Assembly: GCA_900314495.1 (NCBI GenBank)
Contig: OMVJ01000019.1
Coordinates: 1 to 48,610, forward strand
DNA: 48,610 bases
Direction of reading: 5' to 3'
DNA from: an uncultured Olsenella sp.
Lineage (GTDB): Bacteria; Actinomycetota; Coriobacteriia; Coriobacteriales; Atopobiaceae
Shown here: piece by piece, positions 15,412 through 25,001 of the stretch
Position numbering within the stretch: the first letter of the stretch is position 1
How the letters are laid out: every line of letters starts with the position of its first letter
Position numbers and translations under genes: made by a program
The notes under the pieces: generated by a model
Told to the model about the DNA's origin: nothing
The model's database searches: none
What the model saw: the letters and a program-made list of their open reading frames with translations, nothing else

Positions 15412-15753
15412 ATGGACTACATTCGCGCAATTGAGCGCCAGCAGCTCCGCGAGGACCTGCCCAAGGTCATCGTTGGCGACAACGTGAAGGTTCACTACCG
15501 CATCAAGGAGGGCGATCGCGAGCGCGTGCAGGTCTTCCAGGGCGACGTCATCCGCATGAGCGGCGCCGGCTCCCGTGAGACCTTCACCGTCCGCAAGATC
15601 AGCTTCGGCGTGGGCGTGGAGCGCACGTTCCCCGTGCACAGCCCCAAGATCGCCAAGCTGGAGGTCGTGCGTCACGGCCAGGTCCGTCGCGCCAAGCTGT
15701 ACTACCTGCGCGACCGCGTGGGCAAGGCTGCTCGCATTCCCGAGAAGCGCTAG
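15412..15753 (+). CDS. rplS: 50S ribosomal protein L19
   Basis: The 113-aa protein is full length for L19. It shows the family core [33 protein letters not shown] and the end of the domain, [19 protein letters not shown]19 sits at the subunit interface of the 50S particle. AAGGAAG precedes the ATG. It has its own promoter and a strong terminator, so it is a single-gene transcript here, without rimM or trmD upstream in the window. Confidence 0.97.
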   Translation: MDYIRAIERQQLREDLPKVIVGDNVKVHYRIKEGDRERVQVFQGDVIRMSGAGSRETFTVRKISFGVGVERTFPVHSPKIAKLEVVRHGQVRRAKLYYLRDRVGKAARIPEKR

Positions 15754-15773
15754 AGCTCGCTACACACGAGTGT

Positions 15774-15809
15774 GGGACCGTTCCGCCTTGGCGGGGCGGT
15801 CCCTTTTTT
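15774..15809 (+). terminator. Rho-independent terminator of rplS
   Basis: GGGACCG pairs with CGGTCCC, with further inner GC pairing, followed by six Ts (15804-15809). Confidence 0.9.
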
Positions 15810-15859
15810 GTGAGGCGCCCGGGGCCAGGCCCCAAGCGTCTGTGTGAGGAGGCAGGTGC

Positions 15860-16636
15860 ATGGGCGAGACATCCGAGGGCCGGCTGACGGCGCGCGACGC
15901 CGCGGCGCTTCTGGTCCACGCGGACTACGAGCAGATCGACGGCCTTGTGGCGCGCTTCCGCGGGGACGGCCGCAAGCAGGTGCAGCACGCCGTGGAGGCA
16001 GCCCTGCGCCGCAAGGAGCGCGAGCGGGCGGAGCGCCAGCGCGTGGAGGCAATGTACGAGCTGCAGAGGACGCTCGGCGGGGACGGCGTGGTCATCGGCG
16101 TGGACGAGGTCGGCCGCGGTGCCATTGCGGGGCCGCTCACGGTGGGTGCAGTCGCCCTGCCCCAGGACCCAAAGGTGTGGGGCATCAACGACTCCAAGCA
16201 GCTGACGCCCGCGCGGCGCGAGGAGCTTGCGGAGCGGATTGCCCAGGTGGCGGTTGCCATTGGCATAGCCCACGTGCCGCCGGAGTCCATAGACGCGGTG
16301 GGAATGGCCACGGCCCTGCGCATGGCCATGGCGCAGGCCATTCGCGACGCGGGCGTTGAGCCCGACGCGGTCCTCATAGACGGTAACCCCATGCACGTCC
16401 ACTCCAGGGAGAAGACCCTGGTCAAGGGTGACGCGCGGGTTGCCAGCATAGCCGCGGCGTCCATCGTGGCGAAGGTCACCCGAGACCACATCATGGTGGG
16501 CTACGACTCCGTCTACCCCGGCTACCACCTGGCCGAGTGCAAGGGGTACGGCTCCAGGGAGCACATCCAGGCCGTGCGGGAGCTTGGGCTCTCGCCAATC
16601 CACCGGGCCAGCTTCTGCGGAAACTTTGTGGCCTAG
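15860..16636 (+). CDS. rnhB: Ribonuclease HII
   Basis: The 258-aa enzyme has an N-terminal extension of about 75 charged residues seen in Gram-positive RNase HII. The catalytic domain starts with VIGVDEVGRGAIAGPL (acidic residues D and E), then INDSKQLTPARRE, LIDGNPMH, KVTRDHIM and ECKGYGSREH. It removes ribonucleotides and RNA primers from RNA-DNA hybrids in the cytosol. GAGGAGG lies 7 nt before the ATG. It follows the rplS terminator and leads toward yraN, a common neighbourhood. Confidence 0.95.
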   Translation: MGETSEGRLTARDAAALLVHADYEQIDGLVARFRGDGRKQVQHAVEAALRRKERERAERQRVEAMYELQRTLGGDGVVIGVDEVGRGAIAGPLTVGAVALPQDPKVWGINDSKQLTPARREELAERIAQVAVAIGIAHVPPESIDAVGMATALRMAMAQAIRDAGVEPDAVLIDGNPMHVHSREKTLVKGDARVASIAAASIVAKVTRDHIMVGYDSVYPGYHLAECKGYGSREHIQAVRELGLSPIHRASFCGNFVA

Positions 16637-16849
16637 GTTCCCGAGGCTTCCCCAAAGGGGCGCGTCGGCGGTGGTGGCCGCGCGGTTGTGGCGCGGCCCT
16701 GAGCTGGCCCGACCTTGGGAGCCGCCGCTCCTGGTGCAAGGTTGCCGCAAGGTTGGCGCACCCTCGGGGCCAGGCTGCTGCAAGCGGCCCCTGTCATGCT
16801 CCTGTTTCCACGGACGCCGTTGGGGCGTCCCCAAGGGACGGGAGGGCTC
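16637..16849. other. Intergenic region with two GC hairpins
   Basis: No gene is supported. GGCCGCGC/GCGCGGCC (16676-16698) and GGACGCC/GGCGTCC (16812-16830) are perfect stems without a U-tract. The second ends 19 nt before the yraN start and could affect its ribosome site. The 13 bases GCAAGGTTG-CCGC also recur in part downstream (GCAAGGTTGG). Confidence 0.4.
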
Positions 16850-17362
16850 ATGGCAGGCACGGGGATTGTCTCGGCGGCGCGCGCGAAGGGGAACGGCGGT
16901 TGCGAACTGGCGCATGACCTCTACAGGGATGCCGATTGGTGCAGGGAGGCCTTGGGGCCCGGGCAGGTGCTCGCGACGCGCGGTCGCAGGCTTGCCGCCA
17001 AGGAGCTCGGCCGCCTTGGGGAGGATTGTGCCGCGCGCCTCTTGGAGGACCTTGGCTACGCTGTGGTGGAGCGCAACTGGCGCTGTCCCGCGGGCGAGGT
17101 GGACATAGTTGCCGAGGACGGGGACGAGACCGTCCTGGTTGAGGTGAAGTCGCGCGACGAGAGGGCAAGGAGGGGCACCGTCGCCCCAGAGCTTGCGGTG
17201 GACGGTGCCAAGCAGGAGAAGTACCGCCATCTGGCGCGAGTGTACGCTGCCGGCCACGACGTGGCGGGACTTCGCTTCGACGTCGTTGCCGTCAGCCTGC
17301 GCCAGGATGGCGGGGTGTGGATCAGGCACATCCCCAACGCATTCGCCGGGGATGAGCGCTGA
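16850..17362 (+). CDS. yraN: YraN/UPF0102-family nuclease-like protein
   Basis: From ATG 16850 (GGGAGGG upstream) the protein is 170 aa. An upstream in-frame ATG lacks a ribosome site and would cross the hairpin. An N-terminal extension of about 45 residues precedes the UPF0102 core: LGRLGEDCAARLLEDLGY, VVERNWRCPAGEVDIVAEDGDETVLVEVKSR. The last of these is the E, D and ExK set of the restriction-endonuclease fold. The biological role is unsettled. The stop shares one base with the yifB start (TGATG), so the two are coupled, linking it to DNA uptake and repair genes. Confidence 0.92.
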   Translation: MAGTGIVSAARAKGNGGCELAHDLYRDADWCREALGPGQVLATRGRRLAAKELGRLGEDCAARLLEDLGYAVVERNWRCPAGEVDIVAEDGDETVLVEVKSRDERARRGTVAPELAVDGAKQEKYRHLARVYAAGHDVAGLRFDVVAVSLRQDGGVWIRHIPNAFAGDER

Positions 17363-18852
17363 TGGGCCCGACGTTCAGCGTGCACACGGCGGTGCTGCGC
17401 GGCGTGGAGGCGGTGGCGGTGACGGCCGAGGTGAGCCTGGCCTCTGGCATTCCCGGCATCAGCATAGTGGGCATGCCGGACGCCATGGTGCTGGAGGCAC
17501 GCTCCAGAATCCGGTGCGCCCTCAGGGCCTGCGGGTACACGCTGCCGCGGGCAAGCGTGACCGTGAACCTGGCACCCAGCGAGGTGAAGAAGTCTGGCAC
17601 GGGCTTCGACCTGCCCATAGCCGTGGCCATTCTAGCTGCGTGCGGAGAAATACCCACCCGTGACCTTGACTCCTGCCTCTTTGTGGGGGAGCTAGGCCTG
17701 GACGGGAGCATAGCCCCCGTTCGCGGGATGGTCGCATACGGCATGCTCGCCGAACAGCAGGGCCTGCATGTGGCCGGCGCGGTGGGGGACGTCGCCATGA
17801 GGTCCGGGGCGATTCTGGTGCGGAGCGTCGCGGAGCTGACCAAGGGCGTGGCTGCCCTGCCCGTGCTGGAGCCCAACGCGAACGCCGGGCTACGGTCGGC
17901 AGCTCCCGTCCAGTCAGACCTGGACTTCGGCGACGTGTACGACCAGGAGTTCGCGAAGCGGGCGTTTGTCATCTCCGCCGCGGGCAACCACGGCCTGCTC
18001 ATGATAGGTCCACCCGGTGCCGGAAAGACCATGCTCGCGCGTCGCATGCCCACCATACTTCCGCCCCTGAGCGAGACCGAGAGGCAGGAGCCGCTGCTGA
18101 TCCATTCCGTTGCCGGCCTGGACACCCGAGAGATCGAGCAGGGCGTGCGTCCCTTCAGGGCGCCGCACCACTCGGTCTCGCGCGGGGGCCTCATCGGGGG
18201 TGGACGTCCCGTCATGCCTGGGGAGATATCGCTGGCGCACCGGGGCGTCCTCTTCCTGGACGAGCTGCCCGAGTTCGCGTCCAACGCGCTGCAGGGACTT
18301 CGGCAACCCATGGAGGACCACGAGGTGCGCCTGGTGCGGGTGGACGGGACGTACGTGTTCCCCAGCAACTTCCTCCTGGTTGCGGCGGCCAACCCCTGTC
18401 CCTGCGGCCACTACGGGGACCCGGGCCACACCTGCACCTGCTCGCCCGCGCGCATACAGGCCTACCAGGCAAAGATCGGCGGGCCCATCATGGACCGCAT
18501 CGACGTGCTGGTGTACGTGGCGCGCCCCTCCGCCAAGCGCCTCATAGAGGGGGAGCGCGGCCTCAGCTCCGACGAGATGCGCGACCAGGTGATGATTGGC
18601 CGCGAGTTCGCCTCGTGGAGGAAGGCCAGGACGCAGGCGCCGGCGAACGTGGCGGCCGTGGAGGCGGCACGCTTCAGGCCGGATGCCAAGGCCTACCTGG
18701 AGAGATCCGCCCACGCGAGCGCACTGGGCGGAAGGGCCATCACGCGCATAGTGCGCGTGGCCAGGACCATCGCGGACTTGGGAGAGTCCGAAGAGGTGAG
18801 CGTGGAGAACGTTGCCGAGGCTTGCGGGTTCCGTACCCGCGCCACGAGCTAG
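17362..18852 (+). CDS. comM: YifB/ComM-family Mg-chelatase-like AAA+ ATPase
   Basis: The 496-aa protein has an N-terminal Lon-like ChlI domain (GIPGISIVGMPDAMVLE, PSEVKKSGTGFDLPIAVAIL) and an AAA+ core. The core has Walker A GPPGAGKTM, Walker B GVLFLDELPEF, PFRAPHHSVS, and a Cys cluster CPCGHYGDPGHTCTCS. Family member ComM is a hexameric helicase promoting branch migration during natural transformation. It lies directly before dprA, another transformation gene. Several Ile codons are ATA despite the high GC, which fits the tRNA-Ile(UAU) at 35978. Confidence 0.93.
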   Translation: MGPTFSVHTAVLRGVEAVAVTAEVSLASGIPGISIVGMPDAMVLEARSRIRCALRACGYTLPRASVTVNLAPSEVKKSGTGFDLPIAVAILAACGEIPTRDLDSCLFVGELGLDGSIAPVRGMVAYGMLAEQQGLHVAGAVGDVAMRSGAILVRSVAELTKGVAALPVLEPNANAGLRSAAPVQSDLDFGDVYDQEFAKRAFVISAAGNHGLLMIGPPGAGKTMLARRMPTILPPLSETERQEPLLIHSVAGLDTREIEQGVRPFRAPHHSVSRGGLIGGGRPVMPGEISLAHRGVLFLDELPEFASNALQGLRQPMEDHEVRLVRVDGTYVFPSNFLLVAAANPCPCGHYGDPGHTCTCSPARIQAYQAKIGGPIMDRIDVLVYVARPSAKRLIEGERGLSSDEMRDQVMIGREFASWRKARTQAPANVAAVEAARFRPDAKAYLERSAHASALGGRAITRIVRVARTIADLGESEEVSVENVAEACGFRTRATS

Positions 18853-18864
18853 GAAGGGGAGAAC

Positions 18865-19821
18865 ATGCCAGACGGAACCAACAGGTGGATGCTGAACGCG
18901 ACTGACGAGGACTTTCCCGACTCCCTGGTGAGGTGGGGTAAGCCGATAGTCCCCCGGCTGTACGGGGAGGGAGACCGCGAGGCCCTGGACGAGCCCTGCA
19001 TCTCCATCATCGGGGCACGACGGGCGACGCCCTACGGGCTTGCCGTGGCGGAGATGGCGGGCCGCATTGCCGCAGAGAGCGACATTGTGGTCGTGACGGG
19101 AGGTGCCATGGGCTGTGACCGCGCCGCCAGCAAGGGGGCGCTGGACGCGGGCGGCAGGACCGTCATAGTCTCCGGTTGCGGGGCAGACCGCGTGTACCCG
19201 GAGTCGTCGCGCGACGTGTTCGATGCCGCACGCGCCGGGCGGGGCGCCGTCGTCTCGCTGGTGGAGTGGGGCGTGCCACCCATGCGGCCCAACTTCCCGC
19301 AGCGGAACGTGGTGATCGCGGCGCTCTCGCGCTCGCTCTTCGTGGCGGAGGCGGGCATGAAGTCCGGGACCATGAGCACCGCCGAGGCGGCCGAGAAGTA
19401 CTCGACACGCCTGTACGCGGTGCCGGGCAACATCTTCTCCGCGACGTCCCAGGGGACCAACAAGCTCATCTCCATGGGGGCCTCTATAGTGACGAGCGAG
19501 CTGGACCTGGAGACCCTCATAAGCATGGACTACGGCAAGTTGCGAATGCAGGGCGGCGCGCCCATAGCCTTCGAGGGACGTGTGCTCTCCGCCCTCTCCG
19601 CAGGCCCCCTGCGGCCTGACGACCTGGCGCACGCGCTTGAGGAGTCGGTGCTGACCGTGATCCAGACCGTGACGGACTACGAGACAAAGGGCATACTTGA
19701 ACGACTGCCCGACGGCTCGTACTCCATCACGCGATCCGCCTATCTTGAGCACTTCGAGGCGGAGCGAAGGGCGACCGCGGGCAGCGGCCGGGGCATGCAG
19801 ACGGAAAGTGGTGACGCGTGA
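18865..19821 (+). CDS. dprA: DNA-processing protein DprA
   Basis: The 318-aa protein has the DprA Rossmann domain: ISIIGARRATPYGLAVA, VVTGGAMGCDRAASKGAL, GGRTVIVSGCGADRVYP, FPQRNVVIAALS, and YAVPGNIFSATSQGTNKLI. A C-terminal winged helix follows (LTVIQTVTDYETKGILERL). DprA loads RecA on incoming single-stranded DNA. The usual N-terminal SAM/HhH part is short. GGAAGGGGAG precedes the ATG. The stop overlaps the trmFO start by GTGA. Confidence 0.93.
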   Translation: MPDGTNRWMLNATDEDFPDSLVRWGKPIVPRLYGEGDREALDEPCISIIGARRATPYGLAVAEMAGRIAAESDIVVVTGGAMGCDRAASKGALDAGGRTVIVSGCGADRVYPESSRDVFDAARAGRGAVVSLVEWGVPPMRPNFPQRNVVIAALSRSLFVAEAGMKSGTMSTAEAAEKYSTRLYAVPGNIFSATSQGTNKLISMGASIVTSELDLETLISMDYGKLRMQGGAPIAFEGRVLSALSAGPLRPDDLAHALEESVLTVIQTVTDYETKGILERLPDGSYSITRSAYLEHFEAERRATAGSGRGMQTESGDA

Positions 19822-21149
19822 GCGAGTTTGTTGAGGTTGTCGGCGGGGGCCTTGCTGGAAGCGAGTGCGCCCTTCAGCTTGCGGCGCGGGGAGTCCGCGT
19901 GCGCCTGTGGGAGCAGCGTCCGGTGAGCATGTCGCCCGCCCATCACACGGACAAGATGGCGGAGCTGGTCTGCTCCAATTCCCTCAAGTCCATGAGGGAG
20001 GACAGCGCGGCCGGCCTGCTGAAGATCGAGCTGCAGATGATGGGCTCGCGCCTGCTTGAGTTCGCGAAGCAGGCGGCGGTGCCTGCAGGCGGCGCCCTTG
20101 CGGTGGACCGGGACGAGTTCTCCGGCCTGGTGACGGCCGCCATTGAGGGGGACCCGCGCATAGAGGTCGTGCGGCAGGAGTTGACCGCCATTCCCGAGGG
20201 CCGCTGCGTCGTAGCGGCGGGCCCCCTCTGCTCCGATGCGCTCTTCGAGGACATCTCCAGACGGGTGGGTGGCTCGCACATGGCCTTCTTCGACGCGGCG
20301 GCACCCGTGGTGGACGCGGAGTCGCTCGACCGTGGCATCGTCTTCGAGCAGTCTCGCTATGGCGAGGAGGGAAGGGGGGACTACCTCAACTGCCCCATGG
20401 AGCGGGAGGAGTACGACGCCTTCTACGACGCCCTGGTCTCCGCGGAGAGGGTGATTGCGCGGGACTTCGAGCAGTCCGACCTCTTCTGCGCCTGCCAGCC
20501 TGCCGAGGAGGTGGCACGGACGGGCCGCGACTCGCTGAGGTTCGGTGCGCTGAAGCCCGTGGGGCTGACGGACCCCCGCACGGGCCGGCGGCCGTGGGCC
20601 GCGGTGCAGCTTAGGGCAGAGAACCGCGAGCTGACCGCCTACAACATGGTGGGCTTCCAGACCAACCTCACTTGGCCCGAGCAGAAGCGAGTGTTCCGCA
20701 TGATTCCCGGCCTGGAGCATGCGGAGTTCTTCCGCTATGGCGTGATGCACAGGAACTCCTTCGTGGACTCGCCGCACGTGCTGGACGGAACATTTGCGAT
20801 TCCGGGCACCTCGTGCCGGCTGGCGGGACAGATAACGGGCACGGAGGGGTACACGGAGGCCGTGGCCTCCGGCCTCCTTGCCGCCCTGAACACGTACGCG
20901 GACATCGTGGGCGCGCAGAGCGTAGCCCTGCCCCGCACGGGTGCGCTGGGCTCCCTCGTTGCTTACGCGACAGACCCGGAAACGAAGGACTACCAACCCA
21001 TGCACGTGAACTTTGGGCTGGTTCCGCCCATCGAGGGAAGGCGTCTGAAGAAGAAGGAGCGCTACGCGGCGTATTCCGCGCGTGCGCGCCGGGACATGGA
21101 GACCTTCGTCCGGTCGAGGCCGGATCTGTTCGCTGCTAGGGGAGCGTAG
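19818..21149 (+). CDS. trmFO: tRNA (uracil-54-C5)-methyltransferase, folate/FAD-dependent
   Basis: The 443-aa protein starts at GTG 19818, overlapping dprA by 4 nt. It has an N-terminal FAD site VEVVGGGLAGSECALQLA, then RPVSMSPAHHTDKMAELVCSNSLKS, typical of TrmFO/Gid. Later motifs are AFFDAAAPVV, YLNCPMEREEYDAFYDAL, GFQTNLTWPEQKRVF and FAIPGTSCRLAGQITGTEGY. The enzyme makes m5U54 in the T-loop of tRNA using methylenetetrahydrofolate. The order trmFO-xerC is conserved in many Gram-positives. Confidence 0.95.
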   Translation: MSEFVEVVGGGLAGSECALQLAARGVRVRLWEQRPVSMSPAHHTDKMAELVCSNSLKSMREDSAAGLLKIELQMMGSRLLEFAKQAAVPAGGALAVDRDEFSGLVTAAIEGDPRIEVVRQELTAIPEGRCVVAAGPLCSDALFEDISRRVGGSHMAFFDAAAPVVDAESLDRGIVFEQSRYGEEGRGDYLNCPMEREEYDAFYDALVSAERVIARDFEQSDLFCACQPAEEVARTGRDSLRFGALKPVGLTDPRTGRRPWAAVQLRAENRELTAYNMVGFQTNLTWPEQKRVFRMIPGLEHAEFFRYGVMHRNSFVDSPHVLDGTFAIPGTSCRLAGQITGTEGYTEAVASGLLAALNTYADIVGAQSVALPRTGALGSLVAYATDPETKDYQPMHVNFGLVPPIEGRRLKKKERYAAYSARARRDMETFVRSRPDLFAARGA

Positions 21150-21154
21150 CCCGC

Positions 21155-22120
21155 ATGGCGGGACGCGGTGCGGGCCCCGTTGCCGCCAAGGCGCGGGCGG
21201 ACGAGCAGAGGGAGTTTCGCGGGTACGTGGACCAGTTCCTTGCGTACCTGAGGAGCGCGCGCGGCCTCTCGCCGAACACGGTGCGGTCCTACGCCACGGA
21301 CCTCTCGTCCTACTGCGACTGGGTGGAGCGCGAGGGCGTTCGTCCGCTGGGTGTCTCGCACGCGGAGCTGCGCCGCTACCTGGCGGAGCTCTCCCGTGCC
21401 CGCTACGCCTCAAAGACGATCAACCGGCACCTCTCGGCCCTGCGGACGCTTTACAAGTGGCTGCTGAGCGAGGGGTACGCCAAGACGGATGCGGCGGCTG
21501 CCCTGAGCAGCAAGAAGGTCGCCAAGACCCTGCCCGCGACCATCAACGACGCCGACGTGCGGGCGCTCTTGGCCACGTGCGACCTGACGACTGCCGTGGG
21601 CATGCGCGACGACGCGATGCTGGAGCTCATGTACGCCAGCGGCGCCCGCATCTCGGAGGTGTCGGCGCTGGACGTGCGCGACGTGGACTTCGGCCAGAAG
21701 CAGGTTCGGCTCTTCGGCAAGGGGTCCAAGGAGCGCATCGTGCCGCTGTACGACGCCGCCCTGTACGCGGTGCACCGCTACATTGGGGTCGCGCGCGGCG
21801 AGCTGCTGGCTGCGCGCAAGGGTGCCGACGACGGAGCGTTGTTCCTCTCCACCCGCGGCAACCGCATGTCCGCCGACTCCATGCGAAAGACGTTCGAGCG
21901 GCACGCGGTGCAGGCGGGCGTCTCCGGCAAGGTGACGCCCCACACCATGCGGCACACCTTCGCGACGGAGCTGCTCTCCGGCGGCGCGGACCTCAAGTCC
22001 GTGCAGGAGCTGCTTGGCCACGAGAGTCTCTCCACCACGCAGATATACACCCACCTCTCCATCGACCGGCTGAAGGACGCCGCCCGGCAGGCGCATCCGC
22101 GCGCGGGGGAAGGGGAGTGA
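21155..22120 (+). CDS. xerC: Tyrosine recombinase XerC-like
   Basis: The 321-aa recombinase has an N-terminal SAM-like core-binding domain (FLAYLRSARGLSPNTVRSYATDL). Its catalytic domain has all six residues: Arg in YASGARISEVSAL, Lys in LFGKGSKERIVPL, His and Arg in HTMRHTFATELL, His in LLGHESLSTTQ, and the nucleophile Tyr in IYTHLS. It resolves chromosome dimers with a partner. The gene starts 5 nt after trmFO. Its chromosomal position argues for a housekeeping XerC rather than a phage integrase. Confidence 0.93.
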   Translation: MAGRGAGPVAAKARADEQREFRGYVDQFLAYLRSARGLSPNTVRSYATDLSSYCDWVEREGVRPLGVSHAELRRYLAELSRARYASKTINRHLSALRTLYKWLLSEGYAKTDAAAALSSKKVAKTLPATINDADVRALLATCDLTTAVGMRDDAMLELMYASGARISEVSALDVRDVDFGQKQVRLFGKGSKERIVPLYDAALYAVHRYIGVARGELLAARKGADDGALFLSTRGNRMSADSMRKTFERHAVQAGVSGKVTPHTMRHTFATELLSGGADLKSVQELLGHESLSTTQIYTHLSIDRLKDAARQAHPRAGEGE

Positions 22121-22189
22121 GGCAGGTGGCGGCAGCTGGAGGACACAAGCCGGCCAACCTGTGGTGAGGTGAAGGAGACACTCTCGTCC

Positions 22190-22218
22190 TTCCCAGTTCT
22201 TCACTTACCTGTTATACT
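22190..22218 (+). promoter_or_regulatory. Probable promoter of rpsB-tsf
   Basis: TTCCCA, 17 nt, TATACT. The -10 box is good and the -35 box poor. A leader of about 140 nt follows before rpsB, within which no known riboswitch or S2 leader is recognised. Confidence 0.45.
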
Positions 22219-22361
22219 TTTCAACTGCTGTGCGAACCCGCATGGCAAAATTCACACGCGTGACGACTCGTCTGCCGTGGTGCTCGGGGCCCAAAAGCCA
22301 GGTCCCGGGTGGTTGGGCGGGAATGACATCACGCGGAGGACAAACCACAGGAGGTTTACAA

Positions 22362-23132
22362 ATGGCTGTCAAGATCAACATTCAGACCCTGCTTGACGCT
22401 GGTTGCCACTACGGCCACCAGACCCGTCGCTGGAACCCCAAGATGAAGCCGTTCATCTTCGGCCAGCGCAACGGCATCTACATCCTTGACCTCAAGCAGA
22501 CCATCGTGAATGCGGACCAGGCCTACACGTTCCTGCGCGAGACCGCTTCCAAGGGCGGCACCGTGCTCTTCGTCGGCACCAAGAAGCAGGCCCAGGAGCC
22601 CATCGCCACCCAGGCCCAGCGTGCCAATATGCCCTACATCAACGAGCGTTGGCTCGGCGGCATGCTCACCAACTTCGTCACCATGCGCTCCCGCATCGAC
22701 CGCATGGAGGAGCTGGAGGCCATGGTCGAGGATGGCCGCATGGCCCTTCGCGGCAAGAAGGAGCAGGCCGTGCTCACCAAGGAGCTGGAGAAGCTGCAGC
22801 GCAACCTCGGTGGCGTGCGCGACATGAAGGCTCTGCCCCAGGCCCTGTTCGTGGTTGACACCAAGCGCGAGGAGATTGCCGTCCGTGAGGCCAACCGCCT
22901 GGGCATCCCCGTCGTCGGCATGCTGGACACCAACTCCGACCCCGACGTGATCGACTACGGCATCCCGGCCAACGACGACGCAATTCGTTCCGTGTCCCTG
23001 TTCTGCGAGCTCGTCGCCGACGCAGTTCTGGCTGGCTCCGGCCAGGCCCAGATCTCCGCTGAGGAGATGGCTTCCGGCGAGACCGCCCCTGCGGTCGAGA
23101 CCGCCGAGGTCGAGGCTCCCGCCGCGGAGTAA
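22362..23132 (+). CDS. rpsB: 30S ribosomal protein S2
   Basis: The ATG at 22362 is chosen for CAGGAGGTT upstream and the family start [20 protein letters not shown]. An open frame upstream is leader. The 256-aa protein has [42 protein letters not shown] and [27 protein letters not shown], all standard for S2. The acidic alanine-rich C-terminal tail is typical of actinobacteria. tsf follows after 63 nt, as in most bacteria. Confidence 0.97.
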   Translation: MAVKINIQTLLDAGCHYGHQTRRWNPKMKPFIFGQRNGIYILDLKQTIVNADQAYTFLRETASKGGTVLFVGTKKQAQEPIATQAQRANMPYINERWLGGMLTNFVTMRSRIDRMEELEAMVEDGRMALRGKKEQAVLTKELEKLQRNLGGVRDMKALPQALFVVDTKREEIAVREANRLGIPVVGMLDTNSDPDVIDYGIPANDDAIRSVSLFCELVADAVLAGSGQAQISAEEMASGETAPAVETAEVEAPAAE

Positions 23133-23195
23133 CGCCCGCAGCAAACGCGTCAAACACTAGTCCGCTCAGTAATCCTGACACAGAAGGAGGCCACA

Positions 23196-24068
23196 ATGGC
23201 CGTTAAGATTACCGCCGCCATGGTCAAGCAGCTCCGCGAGATGACGGACTCGCCCATGATGGAGTGCAAGAAGGCCCTCGTCGAGGCTGACGGCGACCTG
23301 GAGAAGGCCGTCGACGTCCTGCGCACCATGGGCGTTGCCAAGGCCGTCAAGCGCGCCGGCCGCGATACCAACGAGGGCACCGTCGCCGCCTACGTTTCCG
23401 AGGACGGCAAGACGGGCGCCATGCTGGAGCTCACCTGCGAGACCGACTTCGTCGGCTCCAACCCCAAGTTCGTCGCCTTCGCGGAGGCCGTCGCCAAGGT
23501 TGCCGCGGAGAACAAGCCCGCTGACGTCGACGCCCTTCTCGCCTGCCCCATGAACGGCGGCACCGTCCAGTCCGAGCTGACGGAGAACATCCACGTCTTC
23601 GGCGAGAACCAGAAGATCGCCCGCTTCCAGACCATCGATGCCCAGGACGGCGCCCTGGCCAGCTACATCCACCTGGGTGGCAAGCTGGGCGACATCGTCT
23701 CCTTCTCCTTCGCGAAGCCCGAGACCGCCCAGAACGAGGACTTCAAGGCCTTCGCTCACGACGTTGCCATGCAGGTTGCCGCCTCTGCTCCTGTGTCCGC
23801 CCGTCGCGAGGACGTTCCCGCTGACGTCGTGGAGCACGAGAAGAGCATCTACACCGCCCAGGCCAAGGAGTCCGGCCGCCCGGAGAAGTTCTGGGATGGC
23901 ATCATCAAGGGCCGCCTGAACAAGTTCTACAAGGAGAACGTCCTGACCGAGCAGGAGTTCATCAAGAACCCCGAGACCACCATCTCCAAGCTCGGCGATG
24001 AAGTCTCCAAGAAGGCTGACGACAAGATTGAGATCGTCTCCTTCGTGCGCTTCAACTTTGGCGAGTAG
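23196..24068 (+). CDS. tsf: Elongation factor Ts
   Basis: The 290-aa factor starts MAVKITAAMVKQLREMTDSP, with the UBA-like N-domain ending MMECKKALVEADGD. The core motifs ELTCETDFVGSNPKFV (the Asp-Phe contact to EF-Tu) and GALASYIHLGGKLGDIVSF are present. EF-Ts recharges EF-Tu with GTP. GAAGGAGG lies 6 nt before the ATG. A perfect terminator follows, so rpsB-tsf form a two-gene operon. Confidence 0.97.
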   Translation: MAVKITAAMVKQLREMTDSPMMECKKALVEADGDLEKAVDVLRTMGVAKAVKRAGRDTNEGTVAAYVSEDGKTGAMLELTCETDFVGSNPKFVAFAEAVAKVAAENKPADVDALLACPMNGGTVQSELTENIHVFGENQKIARFQTIDAQDGALASYIHLGGKLGDIVSFSFAKPETAQNEDFKAFAHDVAMQVAASAPVSARREDVPADVVEHEKSIYTAQAKESGRPEKFWDGIIKGRLNKFYKENVLTEQEFIKNPETTISKLGDEVSKKADDKIEIVSFVRFNFGE

Positions 24069-24090
24069 CCGCCAGCGCAAGGCATGAGCC

Positions 24091-24123
24091 AGCCCCCTTG
24101 TCACAGCGACAAGGGGGCTTTTT
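24091..24123 (+). terminator. Rho-independent terminator after tsf
   Basis: Stem AGCCCCCTTGTC/GACAAGGGGGCT with a short loop, followed by TTTTTCG. Confidence 0.93.
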
Positions 24124-24185
24124 CGTGGGCGTAGCTGCGCCGCGTTGCGCCGCCCACCGCCACCGGCGGGATGAACGATGCGGCT

Positions 24186-24215
24186 TTGGGCATGCCCCTT
24201 CAGCTCTGTTAGAAT
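24186..24215 (+). promoter_or_regulatory. Promoter of the pyrH-frr-uppS operon
   Basis: TTGGGC, 18 nt, TAGAAT, about 57 nt upstream of pyrH. Confidence 0.5.
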
Positions 24216-24272
24216 CAATGGGAAAACTGCGACGCGGGCGGTGCCCGTGTCGCTTGAGGAATGGAGGATGGC

Positions 24273-25001
24273 TTGGCCACCTACAAGTACAATCGCGTAC
24301 TGCTGAAGCTTTCGGGTGAGGCCCTCATGGGCCAGGGTCAGTTCGGCATCGATGCCTCCGTGCCCCAGCGCATTGCTGAGGGCATCAAGCCCGTCTGGGA
24401 GGACGGCGTGCAGATTGCCATCGTCGTCGGCGGCGGCAACATCTTCCGCGGCCTGGCGGGCGCCGCAAGCGGCATGGACCGCGCGCAAGCCGACAACATG
24501 GGCATGCTCGCCACCGTCATCAACTCCCTTGCCCTGCAGGACACCTTCGAGCAGAACGGCATGGACGTGCGCGTCATGAGCGCCATCGAGATGCGCTCCG
24601 TTGCGGAGACCTACATTCGCCGTCGTGCCATCCGCCACCTGGAGAAGGGCCGCATCACCATCTTCGCCGCGGGCACGGGCAACCCCTACTTCACCACGGA
24701 CACCGCGGCCGCCCTGCGCGCGTGCGAGATCAACGCCCAGGTGCTGATGAAGGCCACCAAGGTCAACGGCATCTACGAGGCGGACCCGGTCACCCACCCG
24801 GAGGCCAAGAAGTTCGACACCATCACCTACATGGACGTGCTCACCAGGGAGCTCAAGGTCATGGACGCCACCGCGACGGCGCTCTGCCACGACAACCACA
24901 TGCCTATGATGGTCTTCAATCTTGAGGAGGAGGGTGCCTTCCGCAGGGCCGTCTTGGGCGAGCCCGTTGGCACCACGGTAGTAGAGGAGGAATCCGAGTA
25001 A
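24273..25001 (+). CDS. pyrH: UMP kinase
   Basis: I choose TTG 24273 because GGAGG (24263-24267) lies 5 nt upstream and the product then begins [21 protein letters not shown] 24261, four codons earlier, is possible but its GAGGA abuts the start. About 242 aa. Amino-acid-kinase motifs are [58 protein letters not shown] and [11 protein letters not shown]. It phosphorylates UMP to UDP. The TAATG overlap with frr indicates coupling. Confidence 0.95.
   Translation: MATYKYNRVLLKLSGEALMGQGQFGIDASVPQRIAEGIKPVWEDGVQIAIVVGGGNIFRGLAGAASGMDRAQADNMGMLATVINSLALQDTFEQNGMDVRVMSAIEMRSVAETYIRRRAIRHLEKGRITIFAAGTGNPYFTTDTAAALRACEINAQVLMKATKVNGIYEADPVTHPEAKKFDTITYMDVLTRELKVMDATATALCHDNHMPMMVFNLEEEGAFRRAVLGEPVGTTVVEEESE

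Noticed and set aside
21155-22120. XerC-like recombinase as a mobile-element integrase
   Set aside because: It sits in the conserved trmFO-xerC-rpsB order with no attachment repeats around it.
22356-23153. 265-codon minus-strand frame over rpsB
   Set aside because: Complementary-frame shadow of the ribosomal protein gene; no ribosome site.
23166-24899. Long open frame on the minus strand across tsf and pyrH
   Set aside because: It lies antisense to two certain housekeeping genes, with Val/Gly/Leu-rich low-complexity translation typical of GC-rich shadow frames.
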